In this document: positions 8,326 to 17,169 of the stretch, piece after piece
How positions within the stretch are numbered: the stretch's first letter is position 1
Layout of the letters: every line of letters begins with the position of its first letter
NCBI GenBank assembly: GCA_900318445.1
Contig: ONKO01000006.1
Coordinates: 61,418-125,417 of the forward strand
Direction: 5' to 3'
Length of the DNA stretch: 64,000 bases
Source: an uncultured Bacteroidales bacterium
Lineage (GTDB): Bacteria; Bacteroidota; Bacteroidia; Bacteroidales; UBA932
The notes under the pieces: model-generated
The model's input: only the letters and a program-made list of their open reading frames with translations
Databases searched by the model: none
Told to the model about the DNA's origin: nothing
Program-made: the position numbers and the translations under genes

Positions 8326-9122
8326 GCCTTCGCTTCATCAGTTTTTCCAGCGGCAGCTGTGGCAACTGTTCCCTGCTCCTGGGCCCGCATTCAGGCATCA
8401 TGATTGACGCCGGCGTGGGCATCCGCCGCATCAAGAAAGAGCTGGAAGCGCTGCACCTGAGCTATGCCGACATATCGGCCATCCTCGTCACGCACGACCA
8501 CGGGGACCACATCCGTTCCCTGGGCTCGTTCTGCAAGCGCGTGCAGGCGCCGGTCTGGACCACCGAAACCATCCACAACGCCCTGCTGTGGCATCCGTTC
8601 ACGCGGGATTTCATCGGCCCGTGCCGGCAGGACCTGCAGGCCGGCGTCTGGAACCCCGTTACCGAAGACTTTGACGTGCAATACTTTGTGGTTCCGCACG
8701 ACGCCACGCAGTGCGTAGGCTACGCCATCCGCTGCGGCGAGGAACTCTTCGTGCTCATGACCGATATGGGCCACACTACGCCCGAAGCCCTGGACTGGGC
8801 CTCCCGTGCCACCACCGTTGTAGTGGAATCCAATTACGATGTGGACATGCTCCTCGGCGGTGACTACCCTCAGTACCTGAAAGACCGAATCACGCACGGA
8901 ATCGGGCATCTTTCCAACGACGCCTGTGCCGAGGCCATCGGCCAGTTTCTGCATCCCGGCCTCCGGAACATCTTCCTGTGCCACCTCAGCGGCAACAACA
9001 ACACCCCCGAACTCGCCTACGACAGCGCCCGCGCCGCCCTTGCCGCCGCCGGCGTGGAGCCCGGCACCATCTCCCTCCGCGTCCTCAAGCGCGGCATCGC
9101 CTCTCCCCTGCTGGTGCTGTAG
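8322..9122 (+). CDS. Metallo-beta-lactamase-fold hydrolase (YycJ/WalJ-like)
   Basis: The 266-residue protein begins MSLRFISFSSGSCGNCSLL and has the metal-binding signature THDHGDH (His58, His60, Asp62, His63), then VVPHDA, MTDMGH and the late CHLSGNNNT motif. The SSGSxGN opening and overall length match YycJ/WalJ-type proteins, thought to be cytosolic phosphodiesterases or nucleases linked to cell-wall signalling in Firmicutes; the Bacteroidota role is not established. Translation is coupled to the TPR gene through ATGA. Confidence 0.85.
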   Translation: MSLRFISFSSGSCGNCSLLLGPHSGIMIDAGVGIRRIKKELEALHLSYADISAILVTHDHGDHIRSLGSFCKRVQAPVWTTETIHNALLWHPFTRDFIGPCRQDLQAGVWNPVTEDFDVQYFVVPHDATQCVGYAIRCGEELFVLMTDMGHTTPEALDWASRATTVVVESNYDVDMLLGGDYPQYLKDRITHGIGHLSNDACAEAIGQFLHPGLRNIFLCHLSGNNNTPELAYDSARAALAAAGVEPGTISLRVLKRGIASPLLVL

Positions 9123-9156
9123 CCCCCCTCGTTGGACCTGGTCCACCGCCTCTCCC

Positions 9157-9252
9157 CGACGTATAACACGTTTTTGCCGCAAAAGTGCGTTACAGGTCCC
9201 ACTCAAGGGTACCCTGTAACGCACTTTTCGGCGTTTTTCGCGTTACACGTCG
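9157..9252. repeat. Palindromic intergenic element, copy A
   Basis: A 96-base element with a perfect 16-bp inner stem (AAAAGTGCGTTACAGG and its complement) and weaker outer arms (CGACGTATAACACGTTTTT against AAAAACGCGTGTAACGTCG-like sequence on the other side). Copy B at 14458-14553 is the same element in inverted orientation, and copy C at 35682-35773 is a diverged third member. It lies between the YycJ-like gene and the MsbA-like gene. Confidence 0.85.
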
Positions 9253-9279
9253 GCGGGTTAAAGTTTGCACGATTTTTCG

Positions 9280-9287
9280 TATCTTTG
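9280..9287 (+). promoter_or_regulatory. -7 box TATCTTTG of the MsbA-like operon
   Basis: Exact TAnnTTTG match ending six bases before the ATG at 9294, so the transcript would be leaderless or nearly so. It sits just inside the bracket formed by palindromic copies A and B. Confidence 0.65.
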
Positions 9288-9293
9288 CAATCT

Positions 9294-11147
9294 ATGATCA
9301 AAGATTTCATGAAACTCATGCGGCAGTATGCCGCTCCGTATAAAGGACATCTGGCAGGGGCTGTCGTCCTGAACATCCTCAGCGCCGTATTCAACATATT
9401 CTCCTTTGCCATCCTGGTGCCGCTGCTCCAGATTCTGTTCAAGGTGAATGACAAGGTTTACACGTTCATGCCCTGGGAGGCGGACGAGTCGTTCAAGGAC
9501 ATTGTCACCAACAACTTCTACTATTATGTGTCATCCTATGCCCAGGCGCATGGCGTAGTGCCGACCCTGGCCCTTCTGGCCGGCGTCATGATCCTGTTCA
9601 CCATCCTCAAGACCAGCTGCTACTTCGGCTCCAATGCGGTGATGATTCCCATCTCCACGGGAATTGTGAAGGAAATCCGCTGCCGTATCTACGACAAAAT
9701 CCTGCGCCTTCCCATCGGCTTTTTTACCGATGAGCGCAAGGGAGACATCGTGGCACGCATCACCGGAGACGTGTCAGAGGTAGAAAACTCCATCATCGCC
9801 AGTCTGTCCCTTCTGATTAAAGATCCCATCCTCATTGTCATCTACTTCGGTTTCCTCACCTGGTTAAGCCCGGAGATGATGATTTTCACCGTTGTGTTTG
9901 CTCCGGCTTTCATCTGGGTGATGGGGATTATCGGCAAACAGCTCAAGCGCAACTCGCTGGAGGCGCAGGCCCTGTGGTCCGATACCATGAGCCAGGTGGA
10001 CGAAACCCTGGGCGGGCTTCGTGTCATCAAGGCGTTCAACGCCGAGAAGACCATGCGTGGCCGTTTCCACGATATCACGGACCGCATGCGCCGCAAAATT
10101 GCCCGCGTGAGCACCCGTCAGGCACTGGCGCACCCCGTGAGCGAATTTCTGGGGACGGTGATGCTCATGATTGTGCTGTGCGTGGGCGGCGCCATGATTG
10201 TAGGTGGCAATAGCCTGCTGGGAAACGGCAAATTCATCGATGCTCCCACTTTTATCTTCTTCCTCGTCATCCTCTATTCTGTCATAGAGCCCATCAAGGA
10301 ACTCTCCCGCGCCACGTACGGCGTACGCAAAGGGCTGGCTTCCATGGAACGAATCAACAAGATCCTGGAGGCCGAGAACCCCATCAAGGACCCGGAGAAT
10401 CCCCAGCCGCTCGGCGCCTTCGAGCGCAGCATCAAGCTGGAAGACGTGTCTTTCTCCTATGACGGCAACCGCCAGATTCTGGATCATGTGAGCCTGGAGA
10501 TACCTCGCGGAAAAATGATTGCCATCGTGGGTGAGTCCGGAGCCGGCAAGTCCACCCTCGTGGATCTCATTCCCCGTTTCTGGGACGTTACCGGCGGACG
10601 CATCACCATAGACGGAAAGGACGTACGCGATGTCAGCGTCAAGGACCTCCGCGCCCTCATGGGCAATGTGAACCAGGAGCCCATCCTGTTCAACGACACC
10701 ATCTACAACAACATTGCCTTCGGCGTGGAAGGTGCCACCGAGGAACAGGTCATCGCCGCTGCCAAGATTGCCAACGCCCACGAGTTCATCATGGAGAAGG
10801 AGGAAGGGTACCAGACCAATATCGGAGACCGCGGCAGCAAGCTCTCCGGCGGCCAGCGCCAGCGCCTCTCCATTGCCCGCGCCATCCTCAAGAACCCGCC
10901 CATCCTCATCCTGGACGAGGCCACCGCTTCCCTCGACACCGAGAGCGAACGCATGGTGCAGGACGCCCTGGACAAGCTCATGTCCAGCCGCACCACCATC
11001 GCCATCGCCCACCGCCTGTCCACCATCAAGAATGCCGATGAAATCATCGTGATGCACGAAGGGCACATCGTGGAGCGCGGCCGTCATGAGGAGCTCATCG
11101 CCCTGGGCGGCTACTACAAGAAACTTAACGACATGCAGGCGCTGTAA
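9294..11147 (+). CDS. MsbA-like ABC exporter (fused membrane and ATPase domains)
   Basis: A 617-residue half-transporter: six membrane helices in residues 20-340, then a nucleotide-binding domain with Walker A GESGAGKST near 413, signature LSGGQRQR near 517 and Walker B ILILDEA near 537. Such homodimers flip lipids or export hydrophobic compounds; lipid A core (MsbA) is the likely cargo in a Gram-negative, but this is by family only. The ATG at 9294 directly follows a -7 box; ATG 9309 is an alternative. Its stop overlaps the VanZ-like start (TAATG), and the third gene is an envelope protein, which supports a cell-envelope role. Confidence 0.9.
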   Translation: MIKDFMKLMRQYAAPYKGHLAGAVVLNILSAVFNIFSFAILVPLLQILFKVNDKVYTFMPWEADESFKDIVTNNFYYYVSSYAQAHGVVPTLALLAGVMILFTILKTSCYFGSNAVMIPISTGIVKEIRCRIYDKILRLPIGFFTDERKGDIVARITGDVSEVENSIIASLSLLIKDPILIVIYFGFLTWLSPEMMIFTVVFAPAFIWVMGIIGKQLKRNSLEAQALWSDTMSQVDETLGGLRVIKAFNAEKTMRGRFHDITDRMRRKIARVSTRQALAHPVSEFLGTVMLMIVLCVGGAMIVGGNSLLGNGKFIDAPTFIFFLVILYSVIEPIKELSRATYGVRKGLASMERINKILEAENPIKDPENPQPLGAFERSIKLEDVSFSYDGNRQILDHVSLEIPRGKMIAIVGESGAGKSTLVDLIPRFWDVTGGRITIDGKDVRDVSVKDLRALMGNVNQEPILFNDTIYNNIAFGVEGATEEQVIAAAKIANAHEFIMEKEEGYQTNIGDRGSKLSGGQRQRLSIARAILKNPPILILDEATASLDTESERMVQDALDKLMSSRTTIAIAHRLSTIKNADEIIVMHEGHIVERGRHEELIALGGYYKKLNDMQAL

Positions 11148-11548
11148 TGATCCGTGGACAGAAAATAGCCTTCCGCCTCCTCTTCTTCCTGTACATAGCG
11201 GGAGTGTTGTATCTGTGCTTCGGCCATTTTGACAACACGCCGTCCGTACCGCTTACCCTCTGGGGCATCCCCACCGACAAGCTGGTGCATTTTGCCATGT
11301 TCTTCCCTTTTCCCATTCTTGCCTTCCTGGCCTTTGACACCTTCACCCAAACCGTCCGTGAGACGCTTCTGTTCGTGGGTGTCACCCTCCTTGTCGGCAT
11401 ACTCATCGCCGTGGGGACCGAAATGGGCCAGGCCAACCTGACCGACTACCGCAGCGGTGACCCGCTGGACCTTGTGGCCGACACCATCGGCCTGTCCGTG
11501 AGTTCCCTCATCACCGCCGTCTGGGATATCCGCAAACAGAAAAAATGA
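11147..11548 (+). CDS. VanZ-like membrane protein
   Basis: A 133-residue protein with about four hydrophobic helices. It carries the VanZ-family pattern in which TDKLVHFAMFFPF follows a first helix, and TEMGQ...YRSGDPLDLVADTIG precedes the last helix. The family is named after a low-level teicoplanin-resistance gene, but most members have no known function. It is the middle gene of a tightly coupled operon, with one-base overlap upstream and four-base overlap downstream, between an ABC exporter and a secreted amidase-like protein. Confidence 0.85.
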   Translation: MIRGQKIAFRLLFFLYIAGVLYLCFGHFDNTPSVPLTLWGIPTDKLVHFAMFFPFPILAFLAFDTFTQTVRETLLFVGVTLLVGILIAVGTEMGQANLTDYRSGDPLDLVADTIGLSVSSLITAVWDIRKQKK

Positions 11549-14442
11549 AGCGACTTTTCCTTGCTGTTCTCGTGGCTGCGGCCACCCTTCCGCTACAGGC
11601 GCAGAAACCTCGTGCCAAAGACTTTACCGAAACCTGTGACTCCCTGTCGCAGCGCTGGCTGCGCCGAAGCGGTGTCTTAAGCTACTTCAAGGTGGACAAG
11701 GCGCTGGTCCGCGGCAATACCGTAGACCTGTATTTCTCACAGAACGTCACCGCCTTCCCCTGGCGCGCCGGAGACCCCGAGTGGTTCCGCGCACAGGTGG
11801 AATCCCTCTCCCGGAGCGCTCGCCGCGGCTACAAACTGGGAAAGATTTACGCCGGCAAGCAGCCTTTCTCCGCGCTTCCCATGCCGGAGCTCAAGGCCGA
11901 TGGCCAGTCCCTCCCTACGTCCTTCCGCGTGAAGGACCCGCGCGGCAGTACACCCGCCCTCGTGAGCGGCAGCGACCGGTGGCCTCTGGGCCTGAGCGGC
12001 CGACACATCGCCCTCTGGCAGAGCCACGGCTACTACTACGAGGCGGAGAACGACCGCTGGGAATGGCAGCGCTCGCCCAATCACCGCACGCTGGAAGACA
12101 TCTTCACGCAGAGTTACGTGGTCCCGTTTCTCATGCCCATGCTGGAGAACGCCGGCGCCGTGGTCCTGTGCCCGCGGGAGCGCGACATCCAGACCCGCGA
12201 GGTGGTGTGCGACAATGACGAGCCCTTCAGCGGTCCCCGCGGGGAGATCGTCCGCTGGAAGGGCCGCTACAGCGAGACAGGCCGATGGTCCGATGCCGGC
12301 ACCGGATTCGCCGATGCCAAGGAGGTGTACGCCTTCGGAGACAATCCCTTCACGATGGGATCGGCCCGAAAGACCGACGCTGTCACCTCCGACAAGGCCG
12401 ATGCCCCCCGCGCCGTCTGGCGCCCCGACATTCCAGAGAAGGGCGAATATGCCGTCTACGTCTCCTACAAAAGCCTGCCTGCCAGCACCACCGATGCCCG
12501 CTATACCGTCCACCATCTGGGCGGGGAGAAGCTTCTGCACGTGAACCAGCAGATGAGCGGCGGCACCTGGGTGTACCTGGGTACCTACCTCTTTGACAAG
12601 GGGACGGACGGGTACGTGGAACTGAGCGCGCGCAGCTCATCGGCCGGGATTGTATCGGCCGATGCTGTCCGCTTCGGCGGCGGAATGGGCAAGATGGAGC
12701 GTGGCGGCCATATTTCCGGCATGCCTTCCTTCGTGGAGGGGGCGCTGTACCAGCTGCAGTACGCCGGAATTGACAGCACCCTGTTTGACGACTGGGACGA
12801 CGACTATACCAAAGATTATGCTGGCCGCGGCGCCTGGGTGCAGGAAATGGTATCCCGGAAGGTGCCCGTGGACCTTTCGCTGGCCTGGCATACCGACGCC
12901 GGAGTAACCCCGAACGACTCCATCATCGGCACGCTGGCTATCTATACCCGCACCAACAAAGGCCTCTCGCAGTTCCCGGACGGGGAAGACCGCATGAACA
13001 GCCGGCTGTATTCCGACCTTGTGCAGACGCAGGTTGTGAATGACATCCGGGCGCTGTATGAGCCGGCCTGGACGCGCCGGCAGCTGTGGGACCGCTCCTA
13101 CAGCGAGAGCCGCACGCCCAATGTGCCGGCGCTTCTGCTGGAACTGCTGTCCCATTTGAATTTTGCCGATATGCGCTACGGCCTGGATCCCTCGTTCCGC
13201 TTTACGGCCGCCCGCGCCGTGTACAAGGGCATGCTCAAGTATCTGAGCGCGCGCTACGGCTGCGAATATGCCGTGCAGCCGCTTCCGGTGCATGCCTTCA
13301 AGGTGGACTTGGTCCAGGGCAAAGCGGTTTTGAGTTGGAAGGCTACTGAGGATGCTTTGGAGCCTACCGCCGTGCCCAAATACTACCGGGTATACACCCG
13401 CGTGGGAGACGGTGGCTTCGATGCCGGCTATGAGGTGAACGGTACGTCGGTTACGCTTCCCATGGAGGCGGGAAAACTCTATTCCTATAAGATTACAGCC
13501 TGTAACGACGGCGGCGAGAGCTTTCCCTCGGAAATCCTCTGCGCCGGCTATTCGTCCCTGCATGCACGCCGGGTGCAGGTGGTGAACGACTTCACGCGCG
13601 TGGCTGCTCCCGTGTGGTTTGATACGCCGCAGTATGCAGGCTTCCTGGACGATACCGACAGCGGCGTTCCGTGGGGCCGGGACATTCACTTTGCCGGCTC
13701 CGTGAACGAGTTCGACCGCGGCCGGGCCTGGACCGACGACGACAATCCCGGCTTCGGGGCCAGTTACATGGATCAGGCCGGAAAACCGGTGGCCGGTAAC
13801 ACGTTTGACTTTGCCGCCGCGCACGGTGCGGCCATCCTGAAGGCGGGCTATTCCGTGGAGTCTTCTTCGGCCGAAGCCTTTGACGGGCTCAGCGGTGCCT
13901 TTGCCATAGATATGGTCTGTGGAAAGCAGCTCACGACACGGGTGGGTCGCGGTGCCGTCCCCGACCGCTATCCGGTGTTCTCCGATTCGCTGCAGACGGC
14001 CCTTCGGCGCTTTACCGCTTCCGGCGGGCATGTGCTCATTTCCGGGGCCTACATTGGCACCGATGCCTGGGACCATGTGTACCCGGGCGTTCCGGTGGCA
14101 CCCGAAGCGACACGCGAGTTTGTGCGCACGGTCCTGGGTTATGAGTGGGTAACCAATGCGGGGACTCGTGGAGATGCCGTTCAACCCGCCCGTGGCAGCG
14201 GCCTCCCCGCCGTGCATTACAACCGTTCCTGGAGCCCTTCCGTGTACCGGGTGGAGTGCCCGGACGGCATCAAGCCCGCCAGCGCAAAGGCATCCGTCCT
14301 CATGCGCTACGATGACAGCGCCCACATCGGCGCTGCCACCTGGTATGACGGTCCCGGCTACAAGGTGGCCGCTTTCGGCTTTCCGCTGGAGACCTCCCCG
14401 GAAATGGAGAGCGTGATCCGGGTGGTGCTGGAAAAGTTCTAG
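11545..14442 (+). CDS. Secreted amidase_3-like protein with golvesin-like and fibronectin III domains
   Basis: This 965-residue protein begins with a signal peptide (MKRLFLAVLVAAATLPLQAQ). I read an amidase_3-like fold split by an insertion. LSGRHIALWQSHGYYYE (residues 150-167) resembles the first zinc-His motif, WHTDAGV (about 449-455) the second, and VPALLLELLSHLNF (about 528) the conserved Glu segment. The insert at roughly 230-390 resembles a golvesin C-terminal-like domain. A fibronectin III-like domain follows near 600-680, and the rest is a large unassigned C-terminal region. Members are often labelled xanthan lyase-like or N-acetylmuramoyl-L-alanine amidase-like. Cell-wall cleavage is inferred, not shown. 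Confidence 0.72.
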   Translation: MKRLFLAVLVAAATLPLQAQKPRAKDFTETCDSLSQRWLRRSGVLSYFKVDKALVRGNTVDLYFSQNVTAFPWRAGDPEWFRAQVESLSRSARRGYKLGKIYAGKQPFSALPMPELKADGQSLPTSFRVKDPRGSTPALVSGSDRWPLGLSGRHIALWQSHGYYYEAENDRWEWQRSPNHRTLEDIFTQSYVVPFLMPMLENAGAVVLCPRERDIQTREVVCDNDEPFSGPRGEIVRWKGRYSETGRWSDAGTGFADAKEVYAFGDNPFTMGSARKTDAVTSDKADAPRAVWRPDIPEKGEYAVYVSYKSLPASTTDARYTVHHLGGEKLLHVNQQMSGGTWVYLGTYLFDKGTDGYVELSARSSSAGIVSADAVRFGGGMGKMERGGHISGMPSFVEGALYQLQYAGIDSTLFDDWDDDYTKDYAGRGAWVQEMVSRKVPVDLSLAWHTDAGVTPNDSIIGTLAIYTRTNKGLSQFPDGEDRMNSRLYSDLVQTQVVNDIRALYEPAWTRRQLWDRSYSESRTPNVPALLLELLSHLNFADMRYGLDPSFRFTAARAVYKGMLKYLSARYGCEYAVQPLPVHAFKVDLVQGKAVLSWKATEDALEPTAVPKYYRVYTRVGDGGFDAGYEVNGTSVTLPMEAGKLYSYKITACNDGGESFPSEILCAGYSSLHARRVQVVNDFTRVAAPVWFDTPQYAGFLDDTDSGVPWGRDIHFAGSVNEFDRGRAWTDDDNPGFGASYMDQAGKPVAGNTFDFAAAHGAAILKAGYSVESSSAEAFDGLSGAFAIDMVCGKQLTTRVGRGAVPDRYPVFSDSLQTALRRFTASGGHVLISGAYIGTDAWDHVYPGVPVAPEATREFVRTVLGYEWVTNAGTRGDAVQPARGSGLPAVHYNRSWSPSVYRVECPDGIKPASAKASVLMRYDDSAHIGAATWYDGPGYKVAAFGFPLETSPEMESVIRVVLEKF

Positions 14443-14457
14443 CCGGCGCGTTCTAAG

Positions 14458-14553
14458 CGACGTGTAACGCGAAAAACGCCGAAAAGTGCGTTATAGGTTA
14501 TCCCTCAGTGGGACCTATAACGCACTTTTGCGGCAAAAACGTGTTATACGTTA
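14458..14553. repeat. Palindromic intergenic element, copy B (inverted relative to copy A)
   Basis: The reverse complement of this segment aligns almost base for base with 9157-9252. The 17-bp inner stem AAAAGTGCGTTATAGGT is perfect, with compensating C/T and G/A changes relative to copy A, so the stem is preserved. It fills the convergent gap between the amidase-like gene and argS. Confidence 0.85.
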
Positions 14554-16281
14554 TTACATTCTCTCCGGAAGCTCGATACCCAGGAGGGCCATGGCGCTTC
14601 TGAGGACGCGGGCCATGAGGGCGATGAGGGCGAGGCGGTATTTGAGGACAGCCTCGTCGGATTCCTTGAGGATGGGAGTGTCGTGATAGTACTGGTTGAA
14701 TTCCTTGGCCAGGTCGTAGGCGTAGTTGGCGATGACGGCGGGGCTCAGGGCGGCACCGGCCTCGGCCACCTTGGCGGGATAGAGGCCCAGGAGCTTCACC
14801 AGGCGCACTTCCTTGGCCGAGGGCTCAACGCCCAGGACATCGGCCGCGCCGAAGGACACGGTAGCCTTGCGCAGGATGCTGCAGATACGGGCGTGCGTGT
14901 ACTGGATGAACGGACCGGTATTGCCGTTGAAGTCGATGGACTCCTTGGGGTTGAAGAGCATGGTCTTCTTGGGGTCTACCTTGATGATGAAGTACTTAAG
15001 GGCGCCCAGCCCGATCATGTGATAGAGCTTCTCACGCTCCTGAACGGAGACATCGGCCAGCTTGCCGCTTTCCTCGGAGGTTTTCTTCGCCTCTTCGTAC
15101 ATGCTCTGGATGAGGTCGTCGGCGTCTACCACCGTTCCCTCGCGGGATTTCATCTTGCCTTCCGGGAGCTCCACCATGCCGTAGGACAGGTGGTAGATCT
15201 GGCTGGCCCAGGCATAGCCCAGCTTTCCGAGGATGAGCTTGAGCACCTGGAAGTGATAGTCCTGCTCGTTACCCACCACATATACATGGGAGTCCAGGTT
15301 GTAGTTGGCAAAGCGGCGCTCGGCGGTGCCCAGGTCCTGCGTAATGTACACGGAAGTTCCGTCTCCACGGAGAACTAGTTTGCGGTCCAGGCCGTCGGCG
15401 GTGAGGTCGCACCACACGGAGCCGTCGGGGTCTTTCACGAAGACGCCCATATCCAGGCCCTTCTGGACCAGTTCCTTACCCAGAAGGTAGGTATCGTGCT
15501 CATAGTCCACCTTGTCAAAGGAGATGCCGAGGGCCTTGTAGGTCTCATCAAATCCCTTGAACACCCAGCCGTTCATCATGCTCCAGAGCTCCCGCACATG
15601 CGGGTCTCCGGCTTCCCAGTCCACCAGCATCTTGTGCACCTCGTCGATGATCTCCGGGTGCTCCTTCTCCATTTTGGCATAGGCCACATAGCAGTCTCCC
15701 ACCAGGTGGTCTCCTTTTTTGCCGGTGCTCTCCGGGGTGGCGCCGTTAAAGAGTTTCTCCCAGGCATACATGCTCTTGCAGATATGTACGCCGCGGTCAT
15801 TCACCAGCGTAGCCTTGATGACCTCGTTGCCGCAGGCCTTGAGGATGCGCGACACGCTGTCTCCCAGAAGGTTGTTGCGGATATGGCCCAGGTGGAGGGG
15901 CTTGTTGGTATTGGGGCTGGAGAATTCCACCATGATGCGCTTGCCGGTGGAGGGCAGCTGCCCGAAGGACTCTTCGGAAACCATGGCCTGCAGGCTCTCG
16001 TTCCAGTATACCGGCGAGAACGACAGGTTCAGGAAACCCTTCACGCTGTTGAAGGCCGATATCTCCGGCACGTTGGCCACCAGCCACTCGCCGATGGCAT
16101 TACCGGTAGCATCCGGTGCCTGACGGGTAATCTTCAGAAGCGGGAAGGTTACGAGGGTGTAATCTCCCTCAAACTCCTTGCGGGTAACAGAAACCTGAAG
16201 TGACGTTTCCGCCACTTCAGTTCCATAGATAGCCAGAATGGCCGCTGCGGCCTTCTGCTGAATAAACTGTTCTGCGCTCAT
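14554..16281 (-). CDS. argS: Arginyl-tRNA synthetase
   Basis: ArgS charges tRNA(Arg) with arginine. The 575-residue class I synthetase has an N-terminal Add-1 domain, the HIGH-type motif HLGH in NKPLHLGHIRNN near residue 131, the KMSKS-equivalent GKMKSREG near 378, and a C-terminal DALR anticodon-binding domain (YAYDLAKEFNQYYH). The start codon overlaps the rpoD stop (TAATG), which is an unusual partnership: a housekeeping sigma factor translationally coupled to a tRNA synthetase, with degP upstream. Confidence 0.97.
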   Translation of the reverse strand: MSAEQFIQQKAAAAILAIYGTEVAETSLQVSVTRKEFEGDYTLVTFPLLKITRQAPDATGNAIGEWLVANVPEISAFNSVKGFLNLSFSPVYWNESLQAMVSEESFGQLPSTGKRIMVEFSSPNTNKPLHLGHIRNNLLGDSVSRILKACGNEVIKATLVNDRGVHICKSMYAWEKLFNGATPESTGKKGDHLVGDCYVAYAKMEKEHPEIIDEVHKMLVDWEAGDPHVRELWSMMNGWVFKGFDETYKALGISFDKVDYEHDTYLLGKELVQKGLDMGVFVKDPDGSVWCDLTADGLDRKLVLRGDGTSVYITQDLGTAERRFANYNLDSHVYVVGNEQDYHFQVLKLILGKLGYAWASQIYHLSYGMVELPEGKMKSREGTVVDADDLIQSMYEEAKKTSEESGKLADVSVQEREKLYHMIGLGALKYFIIKVDPKKTMLFNPKESIDFNGNTGPFIQYTHARICSILRKATVSFGAADVLGVEPSAKEVRLVKLLGLYPAKVAEAGAALSPAVIANYAYDLAKEFNQYYHDTPILKESDEAVLKYRLALIALMARVLRSAMALLGIELPERM

Positions 16282-17141
16282 TATCCCAGGTAGCTCTTAA
16301 GAAGTTTGCTGCGGGACGGGCTCTTGAGACGGCGGATAGCCTTCTCCTTGATCTGGCGCACACGCTCACGGGTGAGGCCGAAACGCTCTCCAATCTCTTC
16401 CAGGGTCATTTCCTGGCAGCCAATTCCGAAGAAGCTCTTGATAATCTCGCGCTCGCGGTCCGTGAGGGTGCTCAGGGCGCGCTCAATCTCGGTATTGAGG
16501 CTTTCATTTACCAGGCCACGGTCTGCGGACGGGGAGTCATCGTTGGGGATGACATCCAGCAGGCTGTTGTCCTCTCCTTCCACGAAGGGAGCGTCCACAC
16601 TGACGTGGCGGCTGCCCACCCGCAGGGTATCGGAGATCTTGTCCTTGGGAACGTCGATCATCTCGGAGAGTTCCTCGTTCGTGGGCTGGCGCTCATTCTC
16701 CTGCTCAAAACGGGTAAGGGCCTTGTTGATCTTGTTCAGGGAACCTACCTGGTTCAGGGGCAGACGGACAATGCGGCTTTGCTCTGCGAGTGCCTGCAGA
16801 ATGCTCTGGCGAATCCACCACACGGCGTAGGAGATGAACTTGAAACCACGGGTTTCATCGAACTTCTCGGCGGCCTTGATCAGACCCAGGTTGCCTTCGT
16901 TGATAAGGTCGGGGAGGCTGAGGCCCTGGTTCTGGTACTGCTTGGCCACGGACACCACAAAGCGAAGGTTGGCGCGGGTAAGTTTCTCAAGGGCTTCCTG
17001 GTCTCCTTTACGGATTCTCTGAGCCAGTTCCACTTCTTCGTCCGGGGTGACCAGCTCTTCGCGGCCGATCTCCTGCAGGTACTTGTCCAGCGACGCGCTT
17101 TCGCGGTTGGTGATGGACTTGGTAATTTTTAATTGCCTCAT
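16281..17141 (-). CDS. rpoD: Primary RNA polymerase sigma factor RpoD (sigma-70)
   Basis: The 286-residue protein is the short Bacteroidota-type primary sigma. Region 1.2 is at the N-terminus ([15 protein letters not shown]). Region 2 follows ([20 protein letters not shown], then the -10-recognition helix with [13 protein letters not shown]). Region 3 contains [16 protein letters not shown], and region 4 has the helix-turn-helix [18 protein letters not shown]. It lacks region 1.1, as usual in this phylum. Its expected promoter, TAnnTTTG, is found before many genes here. The gene starts 28 bases after degP ends and overlaps argS by one base. Confidence 0.97.
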   Translation of the reverse strand: MRQLKITKSITNRESASLDKYLQEIGREELVTPDEEVELAQRIRKGDQEALEKLTRANLRFVVSVAKQYQNQGLSLPDLINEGNLGLIKAAEKFDETRGFKFISYAVWWIRQSILQALAEQSRIVRLPLNQVGSLNKINKALTRFEQENERQPTNEELSEMIDVPKDKISDTLRVGSRHVSVDAPFVEGEDNSLLDVIPNDDSPSADRGLVNESLNTEIERALSTLTDREREIIKSFFGIGCQEMTLEEIGERFGLTRERVRQIKEKAIRRLKSPSRSKLLKSYLG

Positions 17142-17169
17142 TCGTTTAACGGTTACGGTTTCTTTCTAC

